A stretch of 31,179 nt of DNA from Bacillota bacterium (lineage in GTDB: Bacteria > Bacillota_A > Clostridia > Clostridiales > Clostridiaceae): positions 1-31,179 of the forward strand of contig JAKBFR010000019.1 in NCBI GenBank assembly GCA_021837545.1, written 5' to 3'. The stretch's first letter is position 1, and each line of letters opens with the position of its first letter. The notes below the pieces were generated by a model. The model worked only from the letters and a program-made list of their open reading frames with translations, searched no databases and had not been told where the DNA came from. Of this stretch, positions 7,910 through 15,591 are shown piece after piece. The position numbers were made by a program, and so were the translations under genes.

Positions 7910-9526
7910 CTATACTATATTAAAAAATTGAACATCGTCATTTATCATGTGTCCAATAACAACATCATCTGCTATAAAAGAAAAAAATGCTAGCGGATTA
8001 AGTTCTTTATTTTCATAACATTGCTTTAACTGAAATACTTTTCCCACTAAATTTTTATGAATTTTACAGTGTTTATCATAATCCTTATATCCTATATTAA
8101 GCAAAATTTCTTCTTCATATTTAAAATGGTTTACTATACTTTTTATCAATACCTCTAACTGGGTTATGCTTTTTTCAAAGTTCATTTCTATAATTGATAC
8201 ATCCATTAAATCATTTAATAGTTTCAACATTTCTTTATGCTCATTATCAATTTCTATATTTCCACTTTCCCATTCACTATTCCATTCTGTCTTTTCTCTT
8301 TTAATATTTAATTTTTCTTCAGACTCAAAAACCGTTATAAAATTTTCTCCTTGTTCCTTTGCATTATATAATGCCTTATTTAACCGTTCATACCATTGTT
8401 TAATAGACTCAGCTTTTATTCTTTCTGAAATTCCAAAACTAGCTGTTAATTTACCTACAATAGGGTGTAGATTATCATTTAGAGCTTTACGAATTTTTTC
8501 TGCAACTATAACTGCGCCATTTATATTAGTTTTTGGCATTAATAAGATGAATTTTTCACTATCTAATCTAACAAGAATATCGTATTTACGTATTACATCA
8601 CTTAATATTTTAGCTATTTCCTTTATAACATTTACTTTAGCTGAATAATCTATTATATGAGTTTTGAAATTATCCACCGCTAAAATAATCATAGAAAGAG
8701 GATCATTATAGCGATCACACCTTTCAATCTCTTCCATAATTCTTTTATTAAAAAAATCTAAACTTATCAAACCTGTAACTTCATCAATAAATGAAACTTT
8801 ATTAGATTTGACTTCCTGTTTAAATTTTTCTGAAACATCTCTTGCTGATGCATATGTATACTTTCCATTAATCTGAATATACCATTCTAAATATTTATAT
8901 ACTCCATTTTTTGAATTCATCCTATTTATAAAACCTGATATCGGTTCTAGTTCATTTAATATCCTTAATACGTTCAAGGTTTTAGATAAATCATCCTTAT
9001 GAACTAAAGAAAGAAAGTTTTTTCCTTCAAATTCCTCAACTTTGTATCCTAATACTTTTTCAAACTCTGTATTTACCTTAATAAAATTTAAATTTTCATC
9101 TATAACACACAACATATTTATGTTAACTTTTAAAATTCCTTCTATTTCCTTTTCTTTCATATATTCTTTACTGACATCATTAAATATGCAAGCAAAATGA
9201 TCTTTATCCAATATAAAAATAGTTGTTCTAATCCATTTTAGAACAATCCTGTTATAACCATCAATAACTACTGTTTTCTTATTCAGAATAGCATCTTGGT
9301 ATGCTTTTTTCCATTCATCAGCAATAACATTACCTTCATTAAATATCTCATTATATCTTTTTCCAATAACTTCGTAATCTTTTAATCCTGTCATATTTTC
9401 GTATATATTGTTTACATCCAAGAATTCACAATCATATGGAAAACCATCTTTATCAAAAAAAGCTTTATGGTATGATAAAGCTACCGGTGATTTTTTAAAC
9501 AAATATTCTAGTAACTGTTCTTTCAC
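7910..9526 (-). CDS. PAS-PAS-(degenerate GGDEF)-bacteriohemerythrin signalling protein
   Basis: This is a 538-residue soluble multidomain sensor with no membrane segment. Residues about 10-120 and 130-235 read as two PAS-like modules. About 240-400 form a GGDEF domain (FIDEVTGL start, ASFGIS and ALYNAKEQG near the end), but the signature loop is DSEKF at 322-326 instead of GGDEF, so cyclase activity is doubtful. About 412-538 is a bacteriohemerythrin domain with all seven expected di-iron ligands: His430, His467, Glu471, His486, His490, His526 and Asp531. Hemerythrins bind O2, so an oxygen or redox sensor is likely. The loss of the cyclase motif suggests a c-di-GMP or GTP-binding or purely scaffolding role. 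It is transcribed just ahead of the debranching enzyme gene, which may mean a shared response. Confidence 0.85.
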   Translation of the reverse strand: MKEQLLEYLFKKSPVALSYHKAFFDKDGFPYDCEFLDVNNIYENMTGLKDYEVIGKRYNEIFNEGNVIADEWKKAYQDAILNKKTVVIDGYNRIVLKWIRTTIFILDKDHFACIFNDVSKEYMKEKEIEGILKVNINMLCVIDENLNFIKVNTEFEKVLGYKVEEFEGKNFLSLVHKDDLSKTLNVLRILNELEPISGFINRMNSKNGVYKYLEWYIQINGKYTYASARDVSEKFKQEVKSNKVSFIDEVTGLISLDFFNKRIMEEIERCDRYNDPLSMIILAVDNFKTHIIDYSAKVNVIKEIAKILSDVIRKYDILVRLDSEKFILLMPKTNINGAVIVAEKIRKALNDNLHPIVGKLTASFGISERIKAESIKQWYERLNKALYNAKEQGENFITVFESEEKLNIKREKTEWNSEWESGNIEIDNEHKEMLKLLNDLMDVSIIEMNFEKSITQLEVLIKSIVNHFKYEEEILLNIGYKDYDKHCKIHKNLVGKVFQLKQCYENKELNPLAFFSFIADDVVIGHMINDDVQFFNIV

Positions 9527-9691
9527 TCTAACGCCCCCATTTATACTAATAGAATTTTTTTATGTCAACTGTTAATTCCAAAAGTTATCCATAGATTTTG
9601 AATATTACTAATAAAAATAAATACATAAATTCCTTATATATACATTGTTCTACAAAAATATCTTTAATCCTTTAAAAATTAAAGATTAGTT

Positions 9692-9720
9692 TTTATATGT
9701 GGTTGTCGGGTAGTTCACAA
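9692..9720 (-). promoter_or_regulatory. Putative sigma-A promoter for the hemerythrin/debranching operon
   Basis: On the minus strand, TTGTGA (9720-9715) and TATAAA (9697-9692) are separated by exactly 17 bases. It lies about 165 bases before the start codon at 9526. A perfect 9-bp inverted repeat, ATCTTTAAT (9660-9668) with ATTAAAGAT (9678-9686), sits at the expected transcription start and could be an operator or a 5'-leader hairpin; on the minus strand it is followed by ATTTTTG. This is pattern matching only. Confidence 0.45.
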
Positions 9721-9799
9721 AGTTTTAAATTATATTGATAATATAGTACTTATAACAGATTTAAATTTTTAAACAATTAATTGCCGTTTTATAAATAAT

Positions 9800-9855
9800 A
9801 AAAAAAGAGTGCTTAAAACGATTTTTTAATCATTTTGAGACACTTATTTTTTATT
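9800..9855 (-). terminator. Rho-independent terminator of the GltD-like gene
   Basis: An imperfect long inverted repeat pairs GAGTGCTTAAAACGATT on the plus strand with AATCATTTTGAGACACTT across a short T-rich loop. On the minus strand the stem is followed by a T7 tract, as expected for ending the GltD-like transcript. The rest of the 460-base gap between 9527 and 9986 holds the promoter region of the hemerythrin gene (described separately) and an open reading tail (9854-9997). Confidence 0.65.
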
Positions 9856-9997
9856 AACTATGACTTTCATTCAATAAATAAATCAACGTTTGCAAACTTT
9901 CACTTAAATGAACATTTTTCACATTAACATTATTTGATACTGGTAAATCCACTGATGCGAAATTGCATATAGCTCTTATATTTTCTTTAATCAACTT
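9854..9997 (-). other. Open, coding-like frame downstream of the GltD-like stop (possible frameshifted C-terminus)
   Basis: Just before the stop at 9987-9989 the GltD-like gene has an A7 tract (minus strand). Removing one A continues the frame for about 47 more codons (KKLIKENIRAICNFASVDLP and onward, ending NESHS) to a TAA at 9854-9856, exactly at the terminator. Such a long open frame is unlikely by chance in AT-rich DNA. It could be the original C-terminus lost by a 1-base indel, a slippage product, a sequencing error, or a gene remnant. I do not recognise the tail. Confidence 0.35.
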
Positions 9998-11183
9998 TTT
10001 TTGCAATAGCTTGAGCAACTATCTTTGCATGTGCTACTGCTTCAACAACAGTTCTTGCTCCTGTAACTACATCTCCCGAACCAAATACTCCAGACCTTGT
10101 AGTATTTCCATTTTCATCTGCAACAATAAGTCCTGATCTATTAGTTTCAAGCTTTGTAGTATTCGAAACTATATTATTCTTAGGTTTTTGGCTTATTGCA
10201 ATAATAGTAGAGTCACACTTAAATAATTCTTCCACTTCATTGTTTGGATCCTCTTTGCTAATTAACTTTACCCCATCATCTAATATTTCAACTGGAGTAC
10301 TATATAACTTAAATAGAACTCCATCTTCTTTAGCTTCTTCTATTTCTTTTTTAGTAGCACTCATATCATCGAAATTACCTCTGTAAAGAATTGTAACTTC
10401 ATTACACCCATTTCTTTTTACTGTTCGTGCTGCATCCATCGCAACATTTCCAGCCCCTATTATTGCAACTTTATTACCTAATCTATATGTTTCTGGTGAT
10501 CTAAGATAATCTATAGCAAAATGTGCATTTCCGAGTGTTTCTCCTTTAATATTTAAAGTCATGGGATTCCATACACCTGTTCCAATAAATATAGCTTTAT
10601 AGCTTTCTTCAAATAATCTATCAATACTTATAACTGGGCCTATAAGTGTATTAGGCCTAATATTAACACCAAGTTCAATAAGTTTATCTTCTAATTTATC
10701 AATCAAATAATTGGGTAATCTATACTCTGGGATTCCATATCGTAATACGCCTCCAATCTTATTTTTTGAATCAAATATTGTTATTTTATATCCCTTTTTC
10801 GCCAATATAAATGCAATTGTTAATCCAGCTGGCCCGCCTCCTATTATTGCAATTCTATCTTTAGTCTTGGGTATATTTTCAAATTTGGTTTCATCTAAAT
10901 ATTTTTTTGATATTTCTTTTTCAATCTTATGAAACTTTATTGGTTCGCCTTTTATTCCTCTTATACAATGTCCTTCACATTGATCTTCATGAGGACAAAC
11001 TATTGAGCATATGATTGAAAGTGGATTATTATTAAACAATATTTCTCCTGCTTCCTTAAACTTACCTTCTTTATAAAGGGTTATAATTTCTGGAATTGGA
11101 GTATTGATTGGGCAATGTTCTTTACACTTTGGATTTTTACACAATAAACATCTATTGGCTTCATCTAATAAGAATGAAAACAT
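9987..11183 (-). CDS. GltD-like NAD(P)-dependent iron-sulfur flavoprotein oxidoreductase
   Basis: This 398-residue protein resembles the glutamate synthase small subunit and its stand-alone relatives (NfnB, sulfide dehydrogenase, dihydropyrimidine dehydrogenase N-terminal part). The N-terminus has two cysteine groups for [4Fe-4S] clusters: Cys13/16/20/24 in CLLCKNPKCKEHCP and Cys59/63/69/73. An FAD dinucleotide motif GGGPAG lies at 115-120, an NAD(P) motif GAGNVAMD at 243-250, and the closing FAD motif GVFGSGDVVTGARTVVEA near 365-382. It passes electrons between NAD(P)H and a partner, but no large subunit or ferredoxin-type partner is adjacent. At 398 residues it is shorter than GltD (about 450-490). 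GGAAG precedes the ATG. The extra open frame after the stop may be a lost C-terminus. Confidence 0.82.
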   Translation of the reverse strand: MFSFLLDEANRCLLCKNPKCKEHCPINTPIPEIITLYKEGKFKEAGEILFNNNPLSIICSIVCPHEDQCEGHCIRGIKGEPIKFHKIEKEISKKYLDETKFENIPKTKDRIAIIGGGPAGLTIAFILAKKGYKITIFDSKNKIGGVLRYGIPEYRLPNYLIDKLEDKLIELGVNIRPNTLIGPVISIDRLFEESYKAIFIGTGVWNPMTLNIKGETLGNAHFAIDYLRSPETYRLGNKVAIIGAGNVAMDAARTVKRNGCNEVTILYRGNFDDMSATKKEIEEAKEDGVLFKLYSTPVEILDDGVKLISKEDPNNEVEELFKCDSTIIAISQKPKNNIVSNTTKLETNRSGLIVADENGNTTRSGVFGSGDVVTGARTVVEAVAHAKIVAQAIAKKVD

Positions 11184-11232
11184 ATTCTACTTCCTTTCAT
11201 ACCATATATATATTGTATTTTATAAACTACAA

Positions 11233-11300
11233 TTAATGGTGAATTATCTAAAACTATCATCATTAATTGAGCATTGAAAATTGAACATTAATCATTGCAA
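11233..11300. repeat. AT-rich dispersed repeat of clostridial intergenic type
   Basis: This noncoding stretch consists of iterated ATTAATTG/GAATT/GAACATT-like words. The 13-mer AATTGAGCATTGA at 11265-11277 reappears in inverse orientation at 28377-28389. Similar short AT-rich repeats are common between clostridial genes. It separates the GltD-like gene from the aldo/keto reductase remnant. Confidence 0.45.
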
Positions 11301-11326
11301 CATATATATTAAAATTAATTTTGCTT

Positions 11327-11670
11327 TTAAACTATATCTAGTGACATTTTTCTATTTGGCTTTTGAAATACTTTTTCTAGTCTTTCAATATCTTTAGAAG
11401 ATAAAGTTATTGATGTAGCTTTAGCATTTTCTATAACATGTTCTACTGTTGATGCTTTTGGAATTGATATAATATCCTTTTCGCAAATTGTCCAAGCAAG
11501 TATTATTTGCAATGGCTTTACATTATGTTCTTTTGCAATTTCATTTAGAATTTCATTTTTTAATAAATCTTTTTTTAAGACTCCTCCTTGAGCTAATGGA
11601 CAATATGCTATAGTTGGAATATTCTTTTTTCTACAAATTCTCTAATTTGTGATATTTCATTATTTATCAT
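11327..11670 (-). pseudogene. Aldo/keto reductase, C-terminal remnant with frameshift
   Basis: About the last 110 codons of an aldo/keto reductase survive: AYCPLAQGG, then LQIILAWTICEKDIISIPKA and a typical helical tail ending KMSLDIV. The N-terminal two thirds, including the catalytic Asp, Tyr and Lys and most of the barrel, are missing. A second lesion is a 1-base loss in an A-run (11625-11630): the segment NEISQIREFVEK is in one frame and NIPTIAYCPLAQ in the next. The family would be about 280 residues and NADPH-dependent. The gene is clearly dead. It sits at the edge of the hexarate island, where other decay is seen. Confidence 0.8.
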
Positions 11671-11796
11671 TTAATATTATCCTTTCCACACTCATATTTA
11701 ATTTAGCAAGTAGCTCTTAAAATATTTACAATATTGATATAAATATCTTAAATAAAAAACTAAACATTTCTAATATATGTGTTTTGAATTTAAATC

Positions 11797-12777
11797 TTAG
11801 GTATATTTAATATCCAAAGTTCTATATCCCGTAGAAAAATCAATAATATTTACAAGCCTTTCACCATTGATAAAATTCCTTAAATTTTTAGCACTGATTT
11901 GAACTATACTCTCTAAAGTTTCTGGAATGTGATATCCTCCAGAAATATGAGGTGTAATTATGATATTTTCTATATCCCATATTCTATGATCTTTAGGAAG
12001 TGGTTCTGGATCAACTACATCTAATCCAGCACCTAAAAGATGTCCACTTGATACGGAATCACAGAGTGCATCAGTATCAAGTACATTTCCCCTACCAACA
12101 TTTAATAACACTGCCCCATCTTTCATCAGATTAAACTTTTCTTTAGAAAACATTTTATAAGTTTCTTTTGTTCCAGGTATAGTTAGTGCTACAACATCAA
12201 CGGTTGGAAGTAACTCATCTATTTTATCCATTAAGTATAATTCATCAATAAAATCTGGTTTTTCTGTATTTGTTCTCCTTACCCCTATTGTATAACCGCC
12301 AAATGCTTTTACTCTTTTGGCAAATTCTCCGCCAATATTTCCAAGTCCTATAATTAAAACTCTAGAACCATAAATGGATTTAACTTCACCTTCGTCTTTC
12401 CAAAGATGTAACTTTTGATTATTTCTATAAATATGAAGTTTCTTAAATAATTGAAGTAGAACTCCTATCATATGTTCAGATATTGCTAAACCATATGCAC
12501 CTGTTGCATTTGTCAGTAATACTTCTTTTGTTAATATTCCTTCCTTTATATAAGCATCACTTCCTGCACTGTTTAATTGTAACCATTTTAAATTTGAAGA
12601 ACCTATAAGCATTTCTGCTGGTGGATTTCCAATTATTATATCTGCTTTTTGAACTGTTGATTTATCAACATCCAACTGTGTTCTATATACATAATTAGCA
12701 TTAGGTGCTTCAACTTCAATTAATTTTCTTTGCCTTTCATTTATAGGTAATAATACAAGTATATTAATAATATTCAT
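11797..12777 (-). CDS. D-isomer-specific 2-hydroxyacid dehydrogenase
   Basis: This is a 326-residue NAD(P)H-dependent reductase of 2-keto acids. The Rossmann motif GLGNIG is at 144-149 and the catalytic triad is visible: Arg229 in NVGRG, Glu258 in DPEPLP, His277 in TPHISGG. Two Arg residues (VRRTN, near 167-168) follow the second strand and favour NADPH over NADH, as in glyoxylate/hydroxypyruvate reductases (GhrA-like). An AAGGTGAAGG site precedes the ATG. It lies 225 bp downstream of gudD on the same strand. Since the pathway makes tartronate semialdehyde, which isomerises to hydroxypyruvate, hydroxypyruvate or glyoxylate reduction is a reasonable guess. The substrate is not proven by sequence. 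Confidence 0.85.
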   Translation of the reverse strand: MNIINILVLLPINERQRKLIEVEAPNANYVYRTQLDVDKSTVQKADIIIGNPPAEMLIGSSNLKWLQLNSAGSDAYIKEGILTKEVLLTNATGAYGLAISEHMIGVLLQLFKKLHIYRNNQKLHLWKDEGEVKSIYGSRVLIIGLGNIGGEFAKRVKAFGGYTIGVRRTNTEKPDFIDELYLMDKIDELLPTVDVVALTIPGTKETYKMFSKEKFNLMKDGAVLLNVGRGNVLDTDALCDSVSSGHLLGAGLDVVDPEPLPKDHRIWDIENIIITPHISGGYHIPETLESIVQISAKNLRNFINGERLVNIIDFSTGYRTLDIKYT

Positions 12778-12888
12778 AACTTCACCTTCACCTTAACTCA
12801 TTTTTAATCATTTCATTATATAATAAAAACATGAACTTATCTTTATATAATAATTTCATGTTTCTATCAAATGGTTAATATTTCATCT

Positions 12889-12939
12889 GATTTCATTTCA
12901 ATAAAACATCATAATCTTGTTGAAATGAAATCTTTTTTT
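12889..12939 (+). terminator. Hairpin with T7 tract between gudD and the dehydrogenase gene
   Basis: A perfect 13-bp repeat, GATTTCATTTCAA (12889-12901) with TTGAAATGAAATC (12920-12932), is followed by T7 on the plus strand. Flanking genes are on the minus strand, where the hairpin lacks a strong U-tract and is preceded by A7. It would stop plus-strand (antisense) transcripts well and minus-strand ones only partly. Confidence 0.55.
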
Positions 12940-13002
12940 AGATTCTATGGTTATATTCTTGTATACATACTGTATTTAAGTAAATATGTGATATTTTATT
13001 TA

Positions 13003-14328
13003 TTATCTAACTAAGCTAGGTTTCTTGTTATTGAATTTCCAACCTGGAATTAAGAATTGCATTCCTTCTGCATCATCTCTAGATACTAGATTATTATCCA
13101 TATATAATTTATGAGCTTTCATAATTTGATCTCTATCAATTTCAACTCCAAGACCTGGTTTCTTAGGAACTTCTACAAATCCATCTTTAATTTGTAATGG
13201 TTCCTTAGTTAATCTGTCGTATCCTTCTTGCCAAATCCAATGAGTATCTATTGCTGTTATATTTCCTGGTGCTGCTGCTGCTGTGTGAGTAATCATCGCT
13301 AAAGATATATCAAAGTGATTATTTGAATGTGATCCCCAAGTTAATCCCCATTCATTACATAATTGAGCTACACGTACAGTTCCTTGCATAGTCCAAAAAT
13401 GACAATCTGCTAAAGGAATATCTACTGAATTTAATACTACAGAATGTCCCATTTCTCTCCAATCAGTATTAATCATATTAGTAGCTGTTGGAAGTCCTGT
13501 TGCTTTTTTGAATTCAGCCATAATTTCACGACCTGAATATCCGTTTTCTGCTCCACATGGATCTTCACAATAAGTTAGAATTCCTTTCATATCTTTGCAA
13601 AGTTCAATTGCTTCTTTTAATGACCATGCGCCATTTGGATCAAGTGTAATTCTAGCATCTGGGAAACGTTCTTTTAAAGCTCTTATTGCTTTTATTTCTT
13701 CTTTTCCTTCTAATACTCCACCTTTTAGCTTGAAATCAGTGAATCCATATTTTGCTTGTGAAGCTTCAGCTAATTTTACAACAGCTTCTGGTGTCATAGC
13801 TTCTTCATGACGAACTTTATACCATTCCTCTGAACTATTTTCTTCACTAACATAAGGTAAATTTGTCTTTTTTCTATCAGCAACATAGAAAAGATATCCT
13901 AACATTTTAACTTTGTCTCTTTGTTGTCCGTCTCCAAGTAATGCACAAACTGGAACATCTAGATATTTTCCTAATAAATCAAGTAAAGCTGTTTCTATAG
14001 CTGTAACAACATGGATAGTTGTTCTTAAATCAAACGTTTGCAATCCTCTCACGTCTGAATCATCTTGAAATTCGTCTCTTATTTTATTTAAAGTATTTCT
14101 ATAATCTCCAATTGATGATCCTATAATAAATTTTTCTGAATCCTTTAGTACTTTATATATTTTTTCTCCACCTGGAACTTCACCAACACCTTCATTTCCA
14201 CTATCATCTGTTAATATAACAATATTTCTAGTGAAATATGCTCCATGTGCTCCGCTTAAATTTAATAACATACAATCATGTCCTGCAACTTGATAAGCTT
14301 CCATTTTAACAATTTTGGGTGTAGCCAT
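13003..14328 (-). CDS. gudD: D-glucarate dehydratase
   Basis: This 441-residue enolase-superfamily enzyme dehydrates D-glucarate (and L-idarate) to 5-keto-4-deoxyglucarate, the first step of hexarate breakdown. The catalytic set lines up with the E. coli enzyme at a constant offset of five: Lys200-x-Lys202 in DFKLKGG, metal ligands Asp230, Asn232 and Glu255 (DPNGAW, EDPCG), Asp308, and His334 in GSHSNNHFD. Length is normal. The frame is open three codons earlier (GTG at 14337), but GGAG lies 8 bases before the ATG at 14328 and the protein then begins [18 protein letters not shown] as in homologues. It is separated by 323 bp from garR, so it may have its own promoter. This is the strongest marker of the island's function. 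Confidence 0.96.
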   Translation of the reverse strand: MATPKIVKMEAYQVAGHDCMLLNLSGAHGAYFTRNIVILTDDSGNEGVGEVPGGEKIYKVLKDSEKFIIGSSIGDYRNTLNKIRDEFQDDSDVRGLQTFDLRTTIHVVTAIETALLDLLGKYLDVPVCALLGDGQQRDKVKMLGYLFYVADRKKTNLPYVSEENSSEEWYKVRHEEAMTPEAVVKLAEASQAKYGFTDFKLKGGVLEGKEEIKAIRALKERFPDARITLDPNGAWSLKEAIELCKDMKGILTYCEDPCGAENGYSGREIMAEFKKATGLPTATNMINTDWREMGHSVVLNSVDIPLADCHFWTMQGTVRVAQLCNEWGLTWGSHSNNHFDISLAMITHTAAAAPGNITAIDTHWIWQEGYDRLTKEPLQIKDGFVEVPKKPGLGVEIDRDQIMKAHKLYMDNNLVSRDDAEGMQFLIPGWKFNNKKPSLVR

Positions 14329-14651
14329 TTTTATCACTCCATGTTATTTTATTATTAATTTTCATTCAGTTAATTTCACAGTAAACTTATACTGATGATG
14401 TTAATTATCTAGATATATAATTATCAAATAATTTTATGCCTCATCAGTATTAGTTATTATTTAAATTAAAGTATACGGGCTTTTTCAATTTATTTTGTTA
14501 ACATTATTAATCTTTATTAATATTAAATAGAATAGTAATATTGAATTCTCCATATTTTTAGAGATAGAATATTTAAAAAATAATATTAAAAATTCTATAT
14601 TAATTTTGAGGTAATATTTATTACAATTATAGTTCTAACAAAGAGTTTCTC
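14329..14651. other. 323-bp gudD leader region with a large inverted repeat
   Basis: No gene is seen here. The notable structure is an inverted repeat of 15 bases with one mismatch: AACTTATACTGATGA (14384-14398) against TCATCAGTATTAGTT (14441-14455), with a 42-base AT-rich interior that carries TAATTATC twice. It lies 56-127 bases upstream of the gudD start codon, a fitting place for a regulator site or a leader hairpin. Candidate -10 (TATACT) and -35-like words lie further upstream on the minus strand but do not give a well spaced pair. A short AAGAG/CTCTT hairpin abuts the end of garR. Confidence 0.45.
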
Positions 14652-15536
14652 TTATCTATGAATTTCAACGTTTGCTAATTTTTCATAGTATTTAATTATA
14701 CTTGAATGATCTTCCATTTCATGTCCATCAATCTTTAATGCTTCCATCATTTCACGTACAGCAGCTGTTAATGGTAATGAAACACCTACACCATGTGAAG
14801 TTTCTAATACATTATTTAAATCTTTTATATGAAGATTTATTCTGAATCCTGGGTCAAATTTTCTATCCATAACTAATGGTGCTTTTGCATCTAAAACTGT
14901 ACTTCCAGCAAGACCACCTCTTATTGCATTGTAAACAAGATCTGGGCTAACTCCAGCTTTTTGAGCTAAGATTAGAGCTTCTGACATAGCTGCTATATTT
15001 ATAGCTACTATAGTTTGATTACAAAGTTTTGCTATATTTCCAGCACCAATTTCTCCAACTCTTACTACAGAACCAGCCATTGCTTTCATCAAATCAAGAT
15101 ATTTATCAAAAACTTCTTGTTTTCCACCAACCATAACAGAAATTGTTCCATCTATAGCTTTTGGTTCTCCTCCGCTTACTGGTGCATCTAGCATTTCAAC
15201 ACCTTTTTCTAATAATGCTGCACCAATTTCTCTTGATGCAAGCGGTGCAATTGAACTCATATCAATTAAAGTTAATCCCGCGTGGGCTCCTTCAATTAAT
15301 CCATTTTCTCCAAAAACTACGTCTTTAACGTTTGGTGAATTTGGTAACATTGTTATAACTACATCACACTTTTCTGCTATTTCTTTATTAGTTGAACAAA
15401 CTTCTGCTCCAAGTGCCTTTAATTCTTCTAAAATCTCTTTATTACGATCATTAATTAATAACTCATGACCAGCCTTTACTAAATTTTTACTCATAGGTTT
15501 TCCCATGATTCCAAGTCCTATAAATCCTATTTTCAT
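14652..15536 (-). CDS. garR: Tartronate semialdehyde reductase (2-hydroxy-3-oxopropionate reductase)
   Basis: This 294-residue member of the beta-hydroxyacid dehydrogenase family reduces tartronate semialdehyde to D-glycerate with NAD(P)H. Visible marks are the N-terminal dinucleotide motif GLGIMG at 7-12, substrate motif DAPVSGG at 117-123, and GNIAKLCNQ with catalytic Lys170. Length matches GarR/GlxR. AAGGAGTGATTAACA precedes the ATG. It follows the DHDPS-family lyase gene by 55 bp and is third in a garK - lyase - garR unit, which fits its substrate being the lyase product. Other family members act on 3-hydroxyisobutyrate or succinate semialdehyde, but context favours tartronate semialdehyde. 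Confidence 0.93.
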   Translation of the reverse strand: MKIGFIGLGIMGKPMSKNLVKAGHELLINDRNKEILEELKALGAEVCSTNKEIAEKCDVVITMLPNSPNVKDVVFGENGLIEGAHAGLTLIDMSSIAPLASREIGAALLEKGVEMLDAPVSGGEPKAIDGTISVMVGGKQEVFDKYLDLMKAMAGSVVRVGEIGAGNIAKLCNQTIVAINIAAMSEALILAQKAGVSPDLVYNAIRGGLAGSTVLDAKAPLVMDRKFDPGFRINLHIKDLNNVLETSHGVGVSLPLTAAVREMMEALKIDGHEMEDHSSIIKYYEKLANVEIHR

Positions 15537-15591
15537 TGTTAATCACTCCTTTTTTATTGTTTTTTACTTTTCAGTTCTAAGCTTTTAAAAA

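Noticed and set aside
8166..8648. 160-codon plus-strand frame opposite the GGDEF domain
   Set aside because: It is rich in Phe/Ser/Ile with no recognisable domain, and overlaps conserved coding sequence on the other strand.
14329..14651. A riboswitch or T-box in the gudD leader
   Set aside because: I found no T-box sequence, no known riboswitch core and no terminator/antiterminator pair; only the inverted repeat is supported.
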